The notes below the pieces were generated by a model. That model was not told where the DNA came from. It worked only from the letters and a program-made list of their open reading frames with translations, and ran no database searches. A DNA stretch of 50,764 nucleotides from an uncultured Porticoccus sp. GTDB taxonomy: Bacteria > Pseudomonadota > Gammaproteobacteria > Pseudomonadales > Porticoccaceae. The stretch covers positions 1-50,764 of the forward strand of contig CAJIZZ010000014.1 of the NCBI GenBank assembly GCA_905181945.1, given 5' to 3'. Positions within the stretch are counted from its first letter, which is position 1; every line of letters begins with the position of its first letter. The position numbers and the translations under genes were made by a program. This document shows, in pieces, positions 7,858 to 17,938 of this stretch.

Positions 7858-8940
7858 ATGGACTCACATCTAAACTCAAATTTTTCAAGACTAGACCTTA
7901 TTGACAAGCCCAGGAGCGATCGTGCGGTTGAGATGCATCTGGGTAAAATTCAACAACAAGTTGAATGTACATCTGAGGAAGCAGCGACATACAAGAAAGA
8001 TATTAAGCAGTTACTTGATGATAAGAATGCAGTCATAGTTGCTCACTATTATACCGACCCTTTGATTCAGGAGCTGGCAGAAGAAACAGGCGGCCTTGTA
8101 TCTGACTCCTTGGAAATGGCAAGATTTGGCAACAGTCATACAGCCTCTACGCTTGTTGTAGCAGGCGTTAAATTCATGGGTGAGACAGCTAAAATCTTGA
8201 CACCAGAAAAAACAGTCTTGATGCCTACTCTTGAGGCAACATGTTCGCTTGATATTGGCTGCCCTGTTGAGGATTTCAGTAATTTTTGTGACCAGTATCC
8301 GGATCGCACAGTTGTTGTCTATGCAAATACTTCCGCTGCTGTGAAAGCCCGCGCAGACTGGGTCGTCACTTCTAGTATTGCGCTAGATGTTGTTGACTAC
8401 CTTGATGCCTGTGGAAAAAAAATTCTTTGGGCTCCAGATAAATACTTAGGCAGCTATATTCAGAAAAAAACTGGCGCTGACATGTTGTTGTGGGATGGAA
8501 GCTGTATTGTGCATGAAGAGTTCAAGTTTCAAGGTATAGCCAGGCTAAAGAAAATATATCCTGATGCAGCACTACTTGTTCATCCGGAATCACCTGAAGC
8601 CATAGTTGAGATTGCTGATGTTGTTGGTTCGACTTCGCAGCTTATTAAGGCGTCAGGTGTTCTGCCAAACAAACAGATGATCGTAGCTACTGATGTTGGA
8701 ATTTTTTATAAAATGCAACAGGCGTGTCCTGGAAAAGAGTTAATTATAGCGCCGACAGCAGGAGAGGGAGCTACTTGTCGTAGCTGTGCCAGTTGCCCCT
8801 GGATGGGAATGAATGACCTTAAAAACCTTATGGAATCACTGAAATTCAATCACAACGAAATCTCCGTAGAGAAAAATATTAGCCGAAAAGCAATGGCCTC
8901 TTTACAGCGGATGCTGGATTTCCACAAGCAACAGTTGTAG
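7858..8940 (+). CDS. nadA: NadA, quinolinate synthase
   Basis: NadA condenses iminoaspartate with dihydroxyacetone phosphate to quinolinate, the precursor of NAD, using an oxygen-sensitive [4Fe-4S] cluster. The 360-aa protein has the conserved cysteines at residues 129, 216 and the CxxCxxC set 307/310/313. It also has AHYYTDP near residue 62 and GCPVEDF near 134. The extra cysteines in the CxxCxxC motif are typical of the E. coli-type enzyme. It stands alone behind tRNA-Lys, with the convergent bepA gene 23 bp downstream. Confidence 0.97.
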   Translation: MDSHLNSNFSRLDLIDKPRSDRAVEMHLGKIQQQVECTSEEAATYKKDIKQLLDDKNAVIVAHYYTDPLIQELAEETGGLVSDSLEMARFGNSHTASTLVVAGVKFMGETAKILTPEKTVLMPTLEATCSLDIGCPVEDFSNFCDQYPDRTVVVYANTSAAVKARADWVVTSSIALDVVDYLDACGKKILWAPDKYLGSYIQKKTGADMLLWDGSCIVHEEFKFQGIARLKKIYPDAALLVHPESPEAIVEIADVVGSTSQLIKASGVLPNKQMIVATDVGIFYKMQQACPGKELIIAPTAGEGATCRSCASCPWMGMNDLKNLMESLKFNHNEISVEKNISRKAMASLQRMLDFHKQQL

Positions 8941-8963
8941 TTAGCTGCTCTGCAAGAGAATCA

Positions 8964-10427
8964 TCATAGAGCTTTTATCCTCTCTTCTAGTATGTTTAAG
9001 TTTTTAAGTTGCTGGTCGATAACTAATATTTTTTTGTAATCATGAATTAGCAACTTCTTGGCATAAGATAGTTGATCTCTGGCTTGGTCAAACACCCCGG
9101 TTAAAATAAAGTATTGAGCTCTAGCCATGTGAACTCCAGGTATGTTGCCTGCCAGTCCTCGAATTTCTGCAAGCAAAAACCATACCTCAGGGTTCTCTGA
9201 ATGAGTTGCTGCCAGTGAATCTAGCAATGTTTCTGATTTAAGAAAATGATTGGATTTTAGATATGTTTCAGCAAGAGACATTCTTAATGGATAGCTGTTT
9301 GGTTGATACCTTAATAGCTGGTTAGTTTTTTCAATAGCAAGATCATATTTTTTTTGATGGCGGTAAAGTTCAATTTCAGCCATTTTGTAGTGCAGTTGAT
9401 CTGGTAGAGCCTTGAGTAATTGATCGATTGCATCTTTGGCTTCTGAATATTTGCCTAGGCTGATATAGGCAAGCGATGCTCCGTAGAGTGCAGCCTGGCT
9501 ATTTTTTGAAAGAATTAATTCATTTTTAAAATGATCAATAGATAGGCTGGGGTTATTGTTTATGGCAATAATTGCTCTAGCGCGTATTAAGTGAAATTCA
9601 AAGCTATCAGAATACTCTTTTTTTGGTAGCTGACTTAACTTATTCTTGGCGTCTGTAACGCGGTTTTCAGTGAGAGGGTGACTTCGTAAGAATTCCGGAA
9701 CTTGACTCCCAGTATATCTTGTAAGCTTAAGCATCGCCTCAAACATAGTAGACATGGCTTCTGGATCGATTCCAGCTGCAAGCATTGTTTTTAAACCAAG
9801 TCTGTCGGCCTCACGCTCATTTTGCCGGCTATAACGTAAGCTTTCATTTCTCCCCATAGCTTGAGTTGCAGTGAGGCCGGCCATGCCGGCATCACTGCCT
9901 ATTGTTGCTGCTAAGACTAGGCTGGCGAGTAAACCTGCCATGTTGGCTACTTGATTTTTTTTTCGACTTTCTAGGCGGCGCGCAAAATGCCTTTGGCTAA
10001 GATGAGCGATTTCATGCGCAAGGACCGAAGACAGTTGGGCCTCTGATTTTGCAAAGAGAAATAAGCCTGTATGAACTCCAATTACTCCCCCAGGTACAGC
10101 GAAAGCGTTCAATGTAGGGTTATCGACAACTATTAACTCTAATCGATGATCTTGCAGCTGACTTCGAAATGCTAACCTGTAAATGAGTTGTTCTAAATAA
10201 TCGGTCAACAGGGGATCATGGTGTTCATTGATCCTGCTGCGATAGGCTTTAAGCCAGGCTCGACCAAGCTCATATTCTTTTTGTTGAGAAATGCTACCAG
10301 AGGAAGTGTCGCCTAGCAGCGGAAGTTTTATGTCGGCACTTTTAATAGGTGTGCTCATGAACATTAGGGCTAATAAAGTTAGCACTGAATAGCGTAAATT
10401 TTTAATCAATAGCGATAGTTGGATCAT
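8964..10427 (-). CDS. bepA: BepA-like M48 metalloprotease with TPR domain
   Basis: BepA is a periplasmic zinc protease and chaperone that maintains outer-membrane protein assembly, including LptD. This 487-aa protein has a signal peptide (about residues 1-30), HEIAH at 138-142, and the third zinc ligand Glu204 in an ExxxD motif. A His in SHPLTENR at residue 250 corresponds to the E. coli switch His246. A TPR region follows from about residue 275. Length and order match E. coli BepA (487 aa). It is divergent from the AI-2E-family permease gene, a pairing also seen in E. coli (perM-bepA). Confidence 0.95.
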   Translation of the reverse strand: MIQLSLLIKNLRYSVLTLLALMFMSTPIKSADIKLPLLGDTSSGSISQQKEYELGRAWLKAYRSRINEHHDPLLTDYLEQLIYRLAFRSQLQDHRLELIVVDNPTLNAFAVPGGVIGVHTGLFLFAKSEAQLSSVLAHEIAHLSQRHFARRLESRKKNQVANMAGLLASLVLAATIGSDAGMAGLTATQAMGRNESLRYSRQNEREADRLGLKTMLAAGIDPEAMSTMFEAMLKLTRYTGSQVPEFLRSHPLTENRVTDAKNKLSQLPKKEYSDSFEFHLIRARAIIAINNNPSLSIDHFKNELILSKNSQAALYGASLAYISLGKYSEAKDAIDQLLKALPDQLHYKMAEIELYRHQKKYDLAIEKTNQLLRYQPNSYPLRMSLAETYLKSNHFLKSETLLDSLAATHSENPEVWFLLAEIRGLAGNIPGVHMARAQYFILTGVFDQARDQLSYAKKLLIHDYKKILVIDQQLKNLNILEERIKAL

Positions 10428-10613
10428 TGGAATTTTTTTATGTCCGGTATTTTATAGTGCCGCTGTAAGTTTAAGATTAAATGGATAACATTGGGTACAT
10501 TTTAGCCTTAAGAACATAAAGGTGTCGAAAATTTTATTCAATACTCTTGTGGCTTGATCATTGATCTCGTAATCTATGTTGACTAGCATCTATCGACAAG
10601 CTTGGAGTTCTGA

Positions 10614-11681
10614 ATGTTAAAAGTACTTGGAAATTGGGTGAATCGCTACTTTGGAGAAGAAGAAGCGGTTTTATTGACTGCGTTACTGGCTATTATCTTT
10701 GTTGTGCTAATAACCTTGGGTGAAATACTCGCGCCTTTTATTGCAGCCCTTATATTTGCATTTCTGTTGCAAGGAGGGGTTAACCGCTTGGTTCTTTGTC
10801 GTGTTTCTAGAAGAGTTGCGGTGGTTGTCATTTTTTTGCTTTTTGTAGGTATTTTTTCTGCTGTTTTAGTTGTTCTTTTACCTCTAATAGGTCGTCAGGC
10901 CCTAAATTTAGCAAACAAAGTTCCCGTCATGTTTGAACATTGGCAAAGCATGCTACTAGTGCTGTCTGAGCAATTTCCGGAAATTTTTTCTGCAAGTCAA
11001 ATAAAGGATATACTAAGCCAGATCTCGAAAGAATTGGGTGGTATCGCTCAGCACCTGATGGGTTTCTCATTAAACACTTTTCCTAATATTCTTGCCCTTG
11101 TTTTGTATGCAATTTTAGTCCCTTTATTAGTTTTTTTTATGCTGAAAGATAAAGATAAACTTTTAGAATTTATGTCTAGTCTTTTGCCTTCTGAACGCCC
11201 TATGATGTGGAAAATTTGGCATGAGATGAACGCTCAAATGGCTAATTATGTACGCGGAAAAGCTATTGAGATATTAATTATTGGGTTTGTTAGCTATGCT
11301 TCATTTTTGGCTCTTGGTTTGAATTATGCTGCCTTGCTAGCCTTGTTGGTTGGTTTGTCTGTCGTCGTGCCTTTTATTGGCGCTTTACTGGTGACAATAC
11401 CAGTCGCAATGGTGGCTTACTTTCAATGGGGTTGGGGCGGTGATTTATTTTTATTGCTGGGGGTCTATGCAATCATCCAGGGGTTAGATGGAAACGTGCT
11501 GGTTCCTTTGTTGTTTTCAGAAGCCGTTAACTTACATCCAGTAGCAATTATACTGGCTGTGATAGTATTCGGAGGATTTTGGGGATTTTGGGGCGTATTT
11601 TTTGCAATCCCTTTGGCGACTTTAGTGAAAGCGCTGTATAGTGCATGGCCTTGCGTTACATCAGCAACTCCTAAGTCATAG
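10614..11681 (+). CDS. PerM-like AI-2E family membrane transporter
   Basis: This is a 355-aa integral membrane protein of the AI-2E exporter (DUF20/PerM/YdiK) family. Visible features are two to three hydrophobic segments in the first 90 residues, a soluble stretch at about 95-150, and several helices to the end, with the conserved NYVRGKAIEILIIG motif near 212 and a C-terminal GGFWGFWGVFFAIP segment. Substrate is unknown. A GGAG site lies before the ATG. Its divergent position next to bepA matches E. coli perM. The stop codon lies inside an 18-bp direct repeat. Confidence 0.88.
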   Translation: MLKVLGNWVNRYFGEEEAVLLTALLAIIFVVLITLGEILAPFIAALIFAFLLQGGVNRLVLCRVSRRVAVVVIFLLFVGIFSAVLVVLLPLIGRQALNLANKVPVMFEHWQSMLLVLSEQFPEIFSASQIKDILSQISKELGGIAQHLMGFSLNTFPNILALVLYAILVPLLVFFMLKDKDKLLEFMSSLLPSERPMMWKIWHEMNAQMANYVRGKAIEILIIGFVSYASFLALGLNYAALLALLVGLSVVVPFIGALLVTIPVAMVAYFQWGWGGDLFLLLGVYAIIQGLDGNVLVPLLFSEAVNLHPVAIILAVIVFGGFWGFWGVFFAIPLATLVKALYSAWPCVTSATPKS

Positions 11682-11705
11682 CAACTAAACTCCTAAGTCA
11701 TAGCA
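11666..11705. repeat. 18-bp direct repeat spanning a stop codon
   Basis: AACTCCTAAGTCATAGCA occurs at 11666-11683 and again at 11688-11705, a 22-bp period with a 4-bp spacer. The first copy contains the last codons and TAG stop of the permease gene; the second repeats the same Lys-Ser-stop context in non-coding DNA. This looks like a small local duplication. Confidence 0.93.
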
Positions 11706-11737
11706 GCTATAAGTTATGCAGTTTTTTATGGATTTCG

Positions 11738-14665
11738 ATGAAAAATATATTATTAACATACGTATGCAGCATGCTACTAATGCTTTTTCACAATCAGGCG
11801 TTAGGGTTGCCACTTTCTTTTAGTGGTCTGACTGGTGGAACGCAAGCTCATCAAGTTGAGATCGAAAAAAGTGAAACTGATGAGTCTGAGTATCGCTATA
11901 TAACACTACCCAACCAGATGCAGGTATTGTTGATTGCTGATAGCAGGTCTGATAAGGCGGCAGCTTCTCTTGACGTATTTGTAGGAAGCTCGCATGACCC
12001 AATAGGACGTCAAGGGTTGGCACATTTTCTAGAGCACATGCTATTTTTGGGGACAGACAAGTACCCGGACCCTGATGAGTATCAATCTTATATTAATCAG
12101 CACGGAGGTCAGCACAATGCTTATACTTCGTTTGAGCACACTAATTACTTTTTTGATATAAACCCTACCAAGTTTGAATCAGCACTGGATCGTTTCGCAC
12201 GCTTCTTTGTAGCCCCTTCCTTTGATGCTGAATACATTAATCGAGAGATGAATGCTGTGCATTCAGAATATATGGCACGGATAAAAAATGATTATCGTCG
12301 TCAAAGAGATGTCTTTTCTCAAATAGTAAATCCTGACCATCCTGCAGCAAAATTTAGTGTGGGCAATTTGAAAACTTTATCCGATACCAAAGACAATCTT
12401 GTACGAGATGATTTGCTAGCTTTTTACAAAGAACATTATTCTGCAAATCGAATGGCTTTAGTGGTTCTTGCTCCTCAAACATTAGATGAGATGGAGCTGA
12501 TGGTTAGATCTAAGTTTGAAGAAGTAAATAACTATAAGACTTTGCAGCCAAAGCACGGGCAACCATTATTTGGGGTGGACTCCCTTCCCCTACTTCTTTC
12601 TCTTCGACCTATTCAAGAGTTACGAGAGCTAACCGTTACGATCCCTTTGCCTGCTATGCACGGCTATTATCGAGAAAAGCCGCTGAGCTATATTGCTAAC
12701 CTTATTGGTGATGAGGGGAAAGGTAGCCTATTGTCTTTGCTAAAAGGAAATGGATGGGCGGAAGCATTGAGTTCAGGAGAGGGTCTTTCTGATACAAGCG
12801 GCACCTCTTTTGATATCACGGTCGGATTGACACCCAAAGGAGTATCAAGCTGGCAGCAGGTGGTTGAATTAATTTTCCAGGAGATAGAGTTAATTTCTCA
12901 GAAAGGGGTAGAGGAGTGGCGCTGGTTAGAGCAGAGCGTCTTATCTAATGTCGCCTTTCGCTATGAAGAGCTGGGTAGTTCGATGCATCGTGTTAGTCGA
13001 TTATCCAAACAGCTACATGAATACCCCCCCGAGGAGGTGATACGTGGCCCTTATCTTAATAATATCTATAATCCTGATCTTATTTCTCGAATATTGAAAA
13101 TGATGACGCCTCGCAATGCGCTAGTTACTTTGATGGCTCCGGAGGCTGCAATCGAAAAAGCTTCGATGCTTTATCAGGCGCCATATAAGCTAGAAGCTCT
13201 TCCGAATATAAAGAAAAAAGACGTTTTGAAGTCTCTGCAACTCCCGTCGCCAAACAAATTTATTCCTAGCAGCTTTGAAATTAGATCATCAGATAAAACA
13301 TCACCTGCAGGCAACCCAGTGCTATTTGACGCAGAAAATTATCGTCTTTGGTATTATCTGGATTCTCATTATCAGGTACCCAAAGCTCAATTTCATGCTT
13401 CGGTGAAAACACGAACAATAAAAAGTGCATCTGAGGCCGCAATGGTAGATTTGTACTTACGACTGGTAAACGAAAGACTTAACGAGTCTAATTATGCCGC
13501 AACCCTTGCAGGTTTGCGTTACGGCGTTTATAGGCAGGCTGATAGCGTAGATTTTTTTGTTAGTGGTTTTGATAATAAGCTATCTTTTCTAGTGGAAGAG
13601 ATCGCTAAAGATTTATTGGCACCAGTACATGAAGAAAAAAAACTTAAACAGCCAATGCATACGAGGCTTCAGGGTGATCACGCCAGACCTGAAAGTCCTT
13701 TATTGACGCGATTAAGGAAAGAGTTAATTCGAGAATGGCGAAATAATGAAAAGCAATCACCGTATAAACAGTTACTTTTAAAGGCAGGCGATCTGCTTGA
13801 TCCGGCATCATGGGGACCGGAGCAGCTTGCCGATGCTCTATCAAACTTCAATGAAGGTAAATTTATTGAATTTATTGATCAGCTATACGTAGGATCTACT
13901 ATTGAGCTTCTTGCAAGCGGTAATATTGATTTAGCTCATGCTAAATCAATTGCTAGCAATATAGGACAGTATTTCGAAGTAAAGAACCCTGATGGTTGGC
14001 TGAATCAAAAGGTTTTTAAGGTTGTCGCCGGAGAAAAATTGCAAGTACATCTCGCAATGGAGCACGACGATTTTGCCATTCTTCGTTACTACCAAGGCCG
14101 CAACGACAGCGTAAAAGAAGCTGCTGGGATGATTTTGCTAAAGCAGCTAATGAGTTCAGATTTTTTCCATGAATTACGTACTGAGCAACAGCTTGGCTAT
14201 ATAGTAGCTGTAGTGGACAGAACAGTTGGTAGAGTCCCTGGTATTGGGTTATTGGTACAGTCCCCTAAAGCTATAATTCCTGATTTGGAGAAATCGATTG
14301 ATGATTTCTTGCTAAGCTTTTTTAGGAAGCTTAAAGTTACGCCTCGAGAAGAGTTTGAGAGACATAAGGAAGCAGTACTTTTGAGGCTGCGAGAAAAACC
14401 CAAGAGTTTAGTTGAGCATTCATCTAGGCTCTGGGGGAGCATAAATATGCATGATTACAGCTTTAGTCATCGAGATGCTCTGATGTTTGCCGTGAAGCAG
14501 TTAACCTATGCTGAAGTTCTCGGACTGTATGATTCTCTAGTGGTTGGATCTGGATATTCCTTACAGCTGGACAACAGCCCAGGACCTGCTTTTAACGAAC
14601 AACAGTTTAAGAGAGGTAGAGCAATTTTTAGTCTCCCCACCAATATTATAAATATACATGAATAG
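11738..14665 (+). CDS. Pitrilysin-type M16 zinc protease
   Basis: This 975-aa protein resembles protease III (pitrilysin, PtrA; 962 aa in E. coli), a periplasmic insulinase-family peptidase that degrades small peptides. The inverted zinc motif HFLEH lies at residues 96-100, with the third ligand probably Glu177 in the HSEYMARI motif. A signal peptide covers about residues 1-23. The C-terminal half holds the inactive M16 repeats, with the ELRTEQQLGY motif near residue 815. It is monocistronic or ends before gmhA, which lies 47 bp further on. Confidence 0.94.
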   Translation: MKNILLTYVCSMLLMLFHNQALGLPLSFSGLTGGTQAHQVEIEKSETDESEYRYITLPNQMQVLLIADSRSDKAAASLDVFVGSSHDPIGRQGLAHFLEHMLFLGTDKYPDPDEYQSYINQHGGQHNAYTSFEHTNYFFDINPTKFESALDRFARFFVAPSFDAEYINREMNAVHSEYMARIKNDYRRQRDVFSQIVNPDHPAAKFSVGNLKTLSDTKDNLVRDDLLAFYKEHYSANRMALVVLAPQTLDEMELMVRSKFEEVNNYKTLQPKHGQPLFGVDSLPLLLSLRPIQELRELTVTIPLPAMHGYYREKPLSYIANLIGDEGKGSLLSLLKGNGWAEALSSGEGLSDTSGTSFDITVGLTPKGVSSWQQVVELIFQEIELISQKGVEEWRWLEQSVLSNVAFRYEELGSSMHRVSRLSKQLHEYPPEEVIRGPYLNNIYNPDLISRILKMMTPRNALVTLMAPEAAIEKASMLYQAPYKLEALPNIKKKDVLKSLQLPSPNKFIPSSFEIRSSDKTSPAGNPVLFDAENYRLWYYLDSHYQVPKAQFHASVKTRTIKSASEAAMVDLYLRLVNERLNESNYAATLAGLRYGVYRQADSVDFFVSGFDNKLSFLVEEIAKDLLAPVHEEKKLKQPMHTRLQGDHARPESPLLTRLRKELIREWRNNEKQSPYKQLLLKAGDLLDPASWGPEQLADALSNFNEGKFIEFIDQLYVGSTIELLASGNIDLAHAKSIASNIGQYFEVKNPDGWLNQKVFKVVAGEKLQVHLAMEHDDFAILRYYQGRNDSVKEAAGMILLKQLMSSDFFHELRTEQQLGYIVAVVDRTVGRVPGIGLLVQSPKAIIPDLEKSIDDFLLSFFRKLKVTPREEFERHKEAVLLRLREKPKSLVEHSSRLWGSINMHDYSFSHRDALMFAVKQLTYAEVLGLYDSLVVGSGYSLQLDNSPGPAFNEQQFKRGRAIFSLPTNIINIHE

Positions 14666-14712
14666 CTTGAATCGTGTAGTAGTATTTATATCAAGTAATC
14701 GAAGGAAATCTC

Positions 14713-15291
14713 ATGACGAGCAGTCAGGTAATTCAGCGTAATTTTTTAGAGCATACTCAATCAGTGGAAGCTACCAAAGGTGCTCTTTCTGAGCTTATCT
14801 TAATAGTTAGTAAAGTTCTCGCACAGTCCTTATTGAACGGGGGTACAGTTTTCTGGTGCGGAAATGGTGGCAGCGCTTCAGATAGTCAGCATATGGCTGC
14901 AGAGCTGGTTGGTAGGTTTAAGAGGAATAGGCGCCCATTGCGCTCAATGGCTCTTAATGCTGATACATCAGTTCTTACGTGTGTAGCAAATGATTTTTCA
15001 TATGAAAATATTTTTTCTAGACAGCTCGAAGCGCATGGCCGTTCTGGAGATATATTAGTAGGGATTAGCACTTCAGGTCAAAGCGAAAATATATTGAAAG
15101 CGCTTAAAACTGCAAAAGATATGGGTATCGCTACGATTGGCTTGCTGGGCAAAGGTGGTGGCGATGCTTTGGCTCACATTGACCATGCTTTAGTTGTCCC
15201 GTCAGACACAACAGCTAGGATTCAAGAGTCACATATTCTGATCGGGCATATTCTTTGCGAGTTGATTGAAATAGAGTTAGGGATCTCGTGA
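14713..15291 (+). CDS. gmhA: GmhA-like phosphoheptose isomerase (SIS domain)
   Basis: GmhA converts sedoheptulose 7-phosphate to D-glycero-D-manno-heptose 7-phosphate for lipopolysaccharide inner core. The 192-aa protein is a single SIS domain with the family motifs CGNGGSASDSQH, LNADTSVLTCVAND, GISTSGQSENI and TARIQESH. DiaA, a paralogue that regulates DnaA, has the same fold; the preserved GmhA-type active-site pattern makes the isomerase more likely but does not exclude DiaA. A good AAGGA site precedes the ATG. Confidence 0.85.
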   Translation: MTSSQVIQRNFLEHTQSVEATKGALSELILIVSKVLAQSLLNGGTVFWCGNGGSASDSQHMAAELVGRFKRNRRPLRSMALNADTSVLTCVANDFSYENIFSRQLEAHGRSGDILVGISTSGQSENILKALKTAKDMGIATIGLLGKGGGDALAHIDHALVVPSDTTARIQESHILIGHILCELIEIELGIS

Positions 15292-15336
15292 AGTTTTTTG
15301 CTTGATACTAGGCCTATATTTATATTTTTCGCTAAA

Positions 15337-17073
15337 TCAGAGATTGGGAGAATTTTTAGGCCTTCTTTTTCCTGCAGACTCCTTTGCTGGACCACCTGGG
15401 CCATCAAGACTTAGCCTCATAGGTTGTTGTTTTACACGCACCTTATGCTTTAAGTGTTGGAATATATCATTTGGCATACCTTCTGGTAGCTCAACGGTGC
15501 TATGTTCATCATGCAACTTAATACGTCCGATATTTTGTCCTTCAATACCTGATTCGCTTGCAATGGCCCCAACGATATCTTTTGGCATAACACCTTGATT
15601 TTTACCCACTTCTATCCGGTAAGTCACCATTGCTATACCGCTATTTGAGCTACGATTTTTTCCAGAATCTACTCGTTTCTTGAATTTCTCAGAGCGTTCA
15701 GGCCTGGAGCGATTAGGTTTGGCATGCGTCTGCCTGTCGTTAAATGTGGTATCTAAGGAAGGCATATCTGGAAAAAGTGGGCGTTCTTGCTGCAGTTGAG
15801 ATGCAAGGCCTGCAGCTATATCAGATATTGATATAGCATTATCTTCGCATAACTTATGCAAAATTCCCTTGAAGCGCTCAAGATCCTTGGCATTCAAGCT
15901 TTGTAAAACCCGTTCCTGAAATTGCTGTATACGCTGACCGCTAACCTGATCTCCGGTCGGAAGTCTCATCAGGGTGATTTTTTGGTTTGTCGATTTTTCT
16001 ATCGAATAAAGAAGACGGCTCTCTTTGGGCGCAACAAATAAGATTGCCTTACCATCACGTCCAGCTCTTCCGGTCCGACCGATACGATGGACATAAGCTT
16101 CGTTATCATACGGAATGTCATAATTGATTACGTGGCTTATACGTTCAACATCTAGACCTCTAGCAGCCACATCAGTGGCTACAACAATGTCTACTTGACC
16201 TTTTTTTAAACGATTTACAGTACGTTCACGTAGTATTTGACTGAGGTCACCATTAAGAGCGGCAGCTGAAAATCCCCTAGCCGCAAGTTTCTCAGCTACT
16301 TCCAGTGTGGCAGATTTTGTCCGGACAAAAATCAACATACCATCAAATTCTTCTACCTCTAGTATGCGTGTAAGGGCCTCCATTTTTTGGTGGCCCTTGA
16401 CTGTAAGATAAAATTGCGTAATGCGCTCAACAGTTTTTGTTTTTGAAACAATGCTGACTTCTTTGGCATCACCAAGATATTTTTTGACAACTCTGCGTAT
16501 AGTTGGGGGCATTGTGGCTGAGAACAAGGCTCTTTGGCATGCATCAGGGGTCTCAGCTAGAATAGTTTCAACATCATCAATGAAGCCCATCCGGAGCATT
16601 TCGTCAGCTTCGTCTAAAACTAGAGCATTAAGCTGATTTAACACTAAGCTGCGTCGTCGAATATGATCGAGTATCCTTCCGGGAGTACCTACAATTACCT
16701 GCGCTCCTCGCTTTAGTCCACGTAGTTGAGTGCTCATATCTTGGCCGCCGTAGATAGGCAACACATGAAATTTCTTTAGATGCCTAGCATAGGTTTGAAA
16801 TGCCTCAGCCACTTGAATTGCAAGTTCGCGAGTGGGTGTTAATACTAGAACTTGAGGAGTCTTCTGATCGCTATTGAGGCGGCTTAATAAAGGTAGGGCA
16901 AAAGCACCAGTTTTCCCAGTACCTGTTTGAGCAACACCAAGTAAATTTTCTCCATTGAGTAATATCGGAATACTTTGTGCTTGAATTGGAGATGGCTGTT
17001 CGTAACCTAATTGCTTGACGGCTTTAAGCACTGAGTCGGCAATGCCCAATGATTCGAAATCGGGGGGTAGCAT
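15337..17073 (-). CDS. deaD: DeaD/CsdA DEAD-box RNA helicase
   Basis: DeaD is an ATP-dependent RNA helicase that assists ribosome assembly and mRNA decay, especially in the cold. The 578-aa protein has a Q motif (QPSPIQAQS, about 26-34), Walker A AQTGTGKT (about 48-55), DEAD at 154-157, SAT near 187, and the helicase C-terminal domain with HRIGRTGRAGR near 325. A DbpA-type RNA-binding domain (about residues 480-555) and a basic tail complete it. It is convergent with gmhA, 45 bp away. Confidence 0.95.
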   Translation of the reverse strand: MLPPDFESLGIADSVLKAVKQLGYEQPSPIQAQSIPILLNGENLLGVAQTGTGKTGAFALPLLSRLNSDQKTPQVLVLTPTRELAIQVAEAFQTYARHLKKFHVLPIYGGQDMSTQLRGLKRGAQVIVGTPGRILDHIRRRSLVLNQLNALVLDEADEMLRMGFIDDVETILAETPDACQRALFSATMPPTIRRVVKKYLGDAKEVSIVSKTKTVERITQFYLTVKGHQKMEALTRILEVEEFDGMLIFVRTKSATLEVAEKLAARGFSAAALNGDLSQILRERTVNRLKKGQVDIVVATDVAARGLDVERISHVINYDIPYDNEAYVHRIGRTGRAGRDGKAILFVAPKESRLLYSIEKSTNQKITLMRLPTGDQVSGQRIQQFQERVLQSLNAKDLERFKGILHKLCEDNAISISDIAAGLASQLQQERPLFPDMPSLDTTFNDRQTHAKPNRSRPERSEKFKKRVDSGKNRSSNSGIAMVTYRIEVGKNQGVMPKDIVGAIASESGIEGQNIGRIKLHDEHSTVELPEGMPNDIFQHLKHKVRVKQQPMRLSLDGPGGPAKESAGKRRPKNSPNL

Positions 17074-17224
17074 ATAAATGAAACCTGTGTTGCTGTGAAT
17101 TCCAGGAACAGAAAGTGAGATTAAGTAAGATGTGCGAGTATACGCCTATCCTTTTGAGGGAGAAAGGATTTTTGTGGGTCATGACGCAGTATGATGGATG
17201 AATTTTACAGGGGTAGCGTTATAT

Positions 17225-17938
17225 TTATGCAATAGTCCCTGTAGTCCTCATTCTTTTTGCGCCTTTCTTTAGGGGCTCTTTCTTGGTCGCATTTAATTGC
17301 GCTAGCTTGCTATCAATAAGATTTTTTAATGCAATTAACATTCCTGTAACAATAAAGGCACCTGGCGGCAACACTAGTATTAAAAATCCATATCCTTCAC
17401 CAAATAAGTTGATGTTCCAGTTGGCTGCAATAGGACCAAACAGCAAATCCATGTTAGCGAAAATTGTTCCTACCCCAAAAATTTCACGTATTGCTCCAAT
17501 AACAAGTAATACTATTGCAAAGCCCGACCCCATCATTAGCCCATCTAATACTGATGATGCAATGGTATTTTTGCTTGCAAAAGCTTCAGCTCTTCCCAGA
17601 ATGGCACAATTAGTGACGATTAAGGGAATAAATATGCCTAGTATCAAATAAAGCTCATAGGTAAACGCCTTCATGAGCAACTCGGTACAGGTTGTAAATG
17701 TCGCTATGATCATTACGAAAGCTGGAATTTTTACAGCGTCTGATACTTGCTTTCTTATTAAGGAAACGGCTGCATTTGAGCCAACTAGGACTAGCATGGT
17801 GGCAAGACCCAATCCTAAGGCGTTTACTACGCTGCCTGTCACAGCTAGAAGCGGACACAGCCCTAAAAGCTGCACAAGAGCAGGATTATTTTTCCAAAGT
17901 CCGTTGGTAGTTATTTCCTTGTAGGAGATATCAGCCAT
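17225..17938 (-). CDS. rnfE: RnfE, electron transport complex membrane subunit
   Basis: RnfE is one of two homologous six-helix membrane subunits (with RnfA) of the Rnf complex, which moves electrons between ferredoxin and NADH coupled to ion transport. The 237-aa protein is hydrophobic throughout, with the family motifs [16 protein letters not shown] near the start and [13 protein letters not shown] near residue 110. A basic tail ends it. It overlaps rnfG by 8 bp and is the last gene of the operon; nth, which often follows in relatives, is absent. Confidence 0.95.
   Translation of the reverse strand: MADISYKEITTNGLWKNNPALVQLLGLCPLLAVTGSVVNALGLGLATMLVLVGSNAAVSLIRKQVSDAVKIPAFVMIIATFTTCTELLMKAFTYELYLILGIFIPLIVTNCAILGRAEAFASKNTIASSVLDGLMMGSGFAIVLLVIGAIREIFGVGTIFANMDLLFGPIAANWNINLFGEGYGFLILVLPPGAFIVTGMLIALKNLIDSKLAQLNATKKEPLKKGAKRMRTTGTIA

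Noticed and set aside
15292..15336. Bidirectional terminator between gmhA and deaD
   Set aside because: The gap is AT-rich with a TAGGCCTA palindrome, but the stem is too short to support a call.
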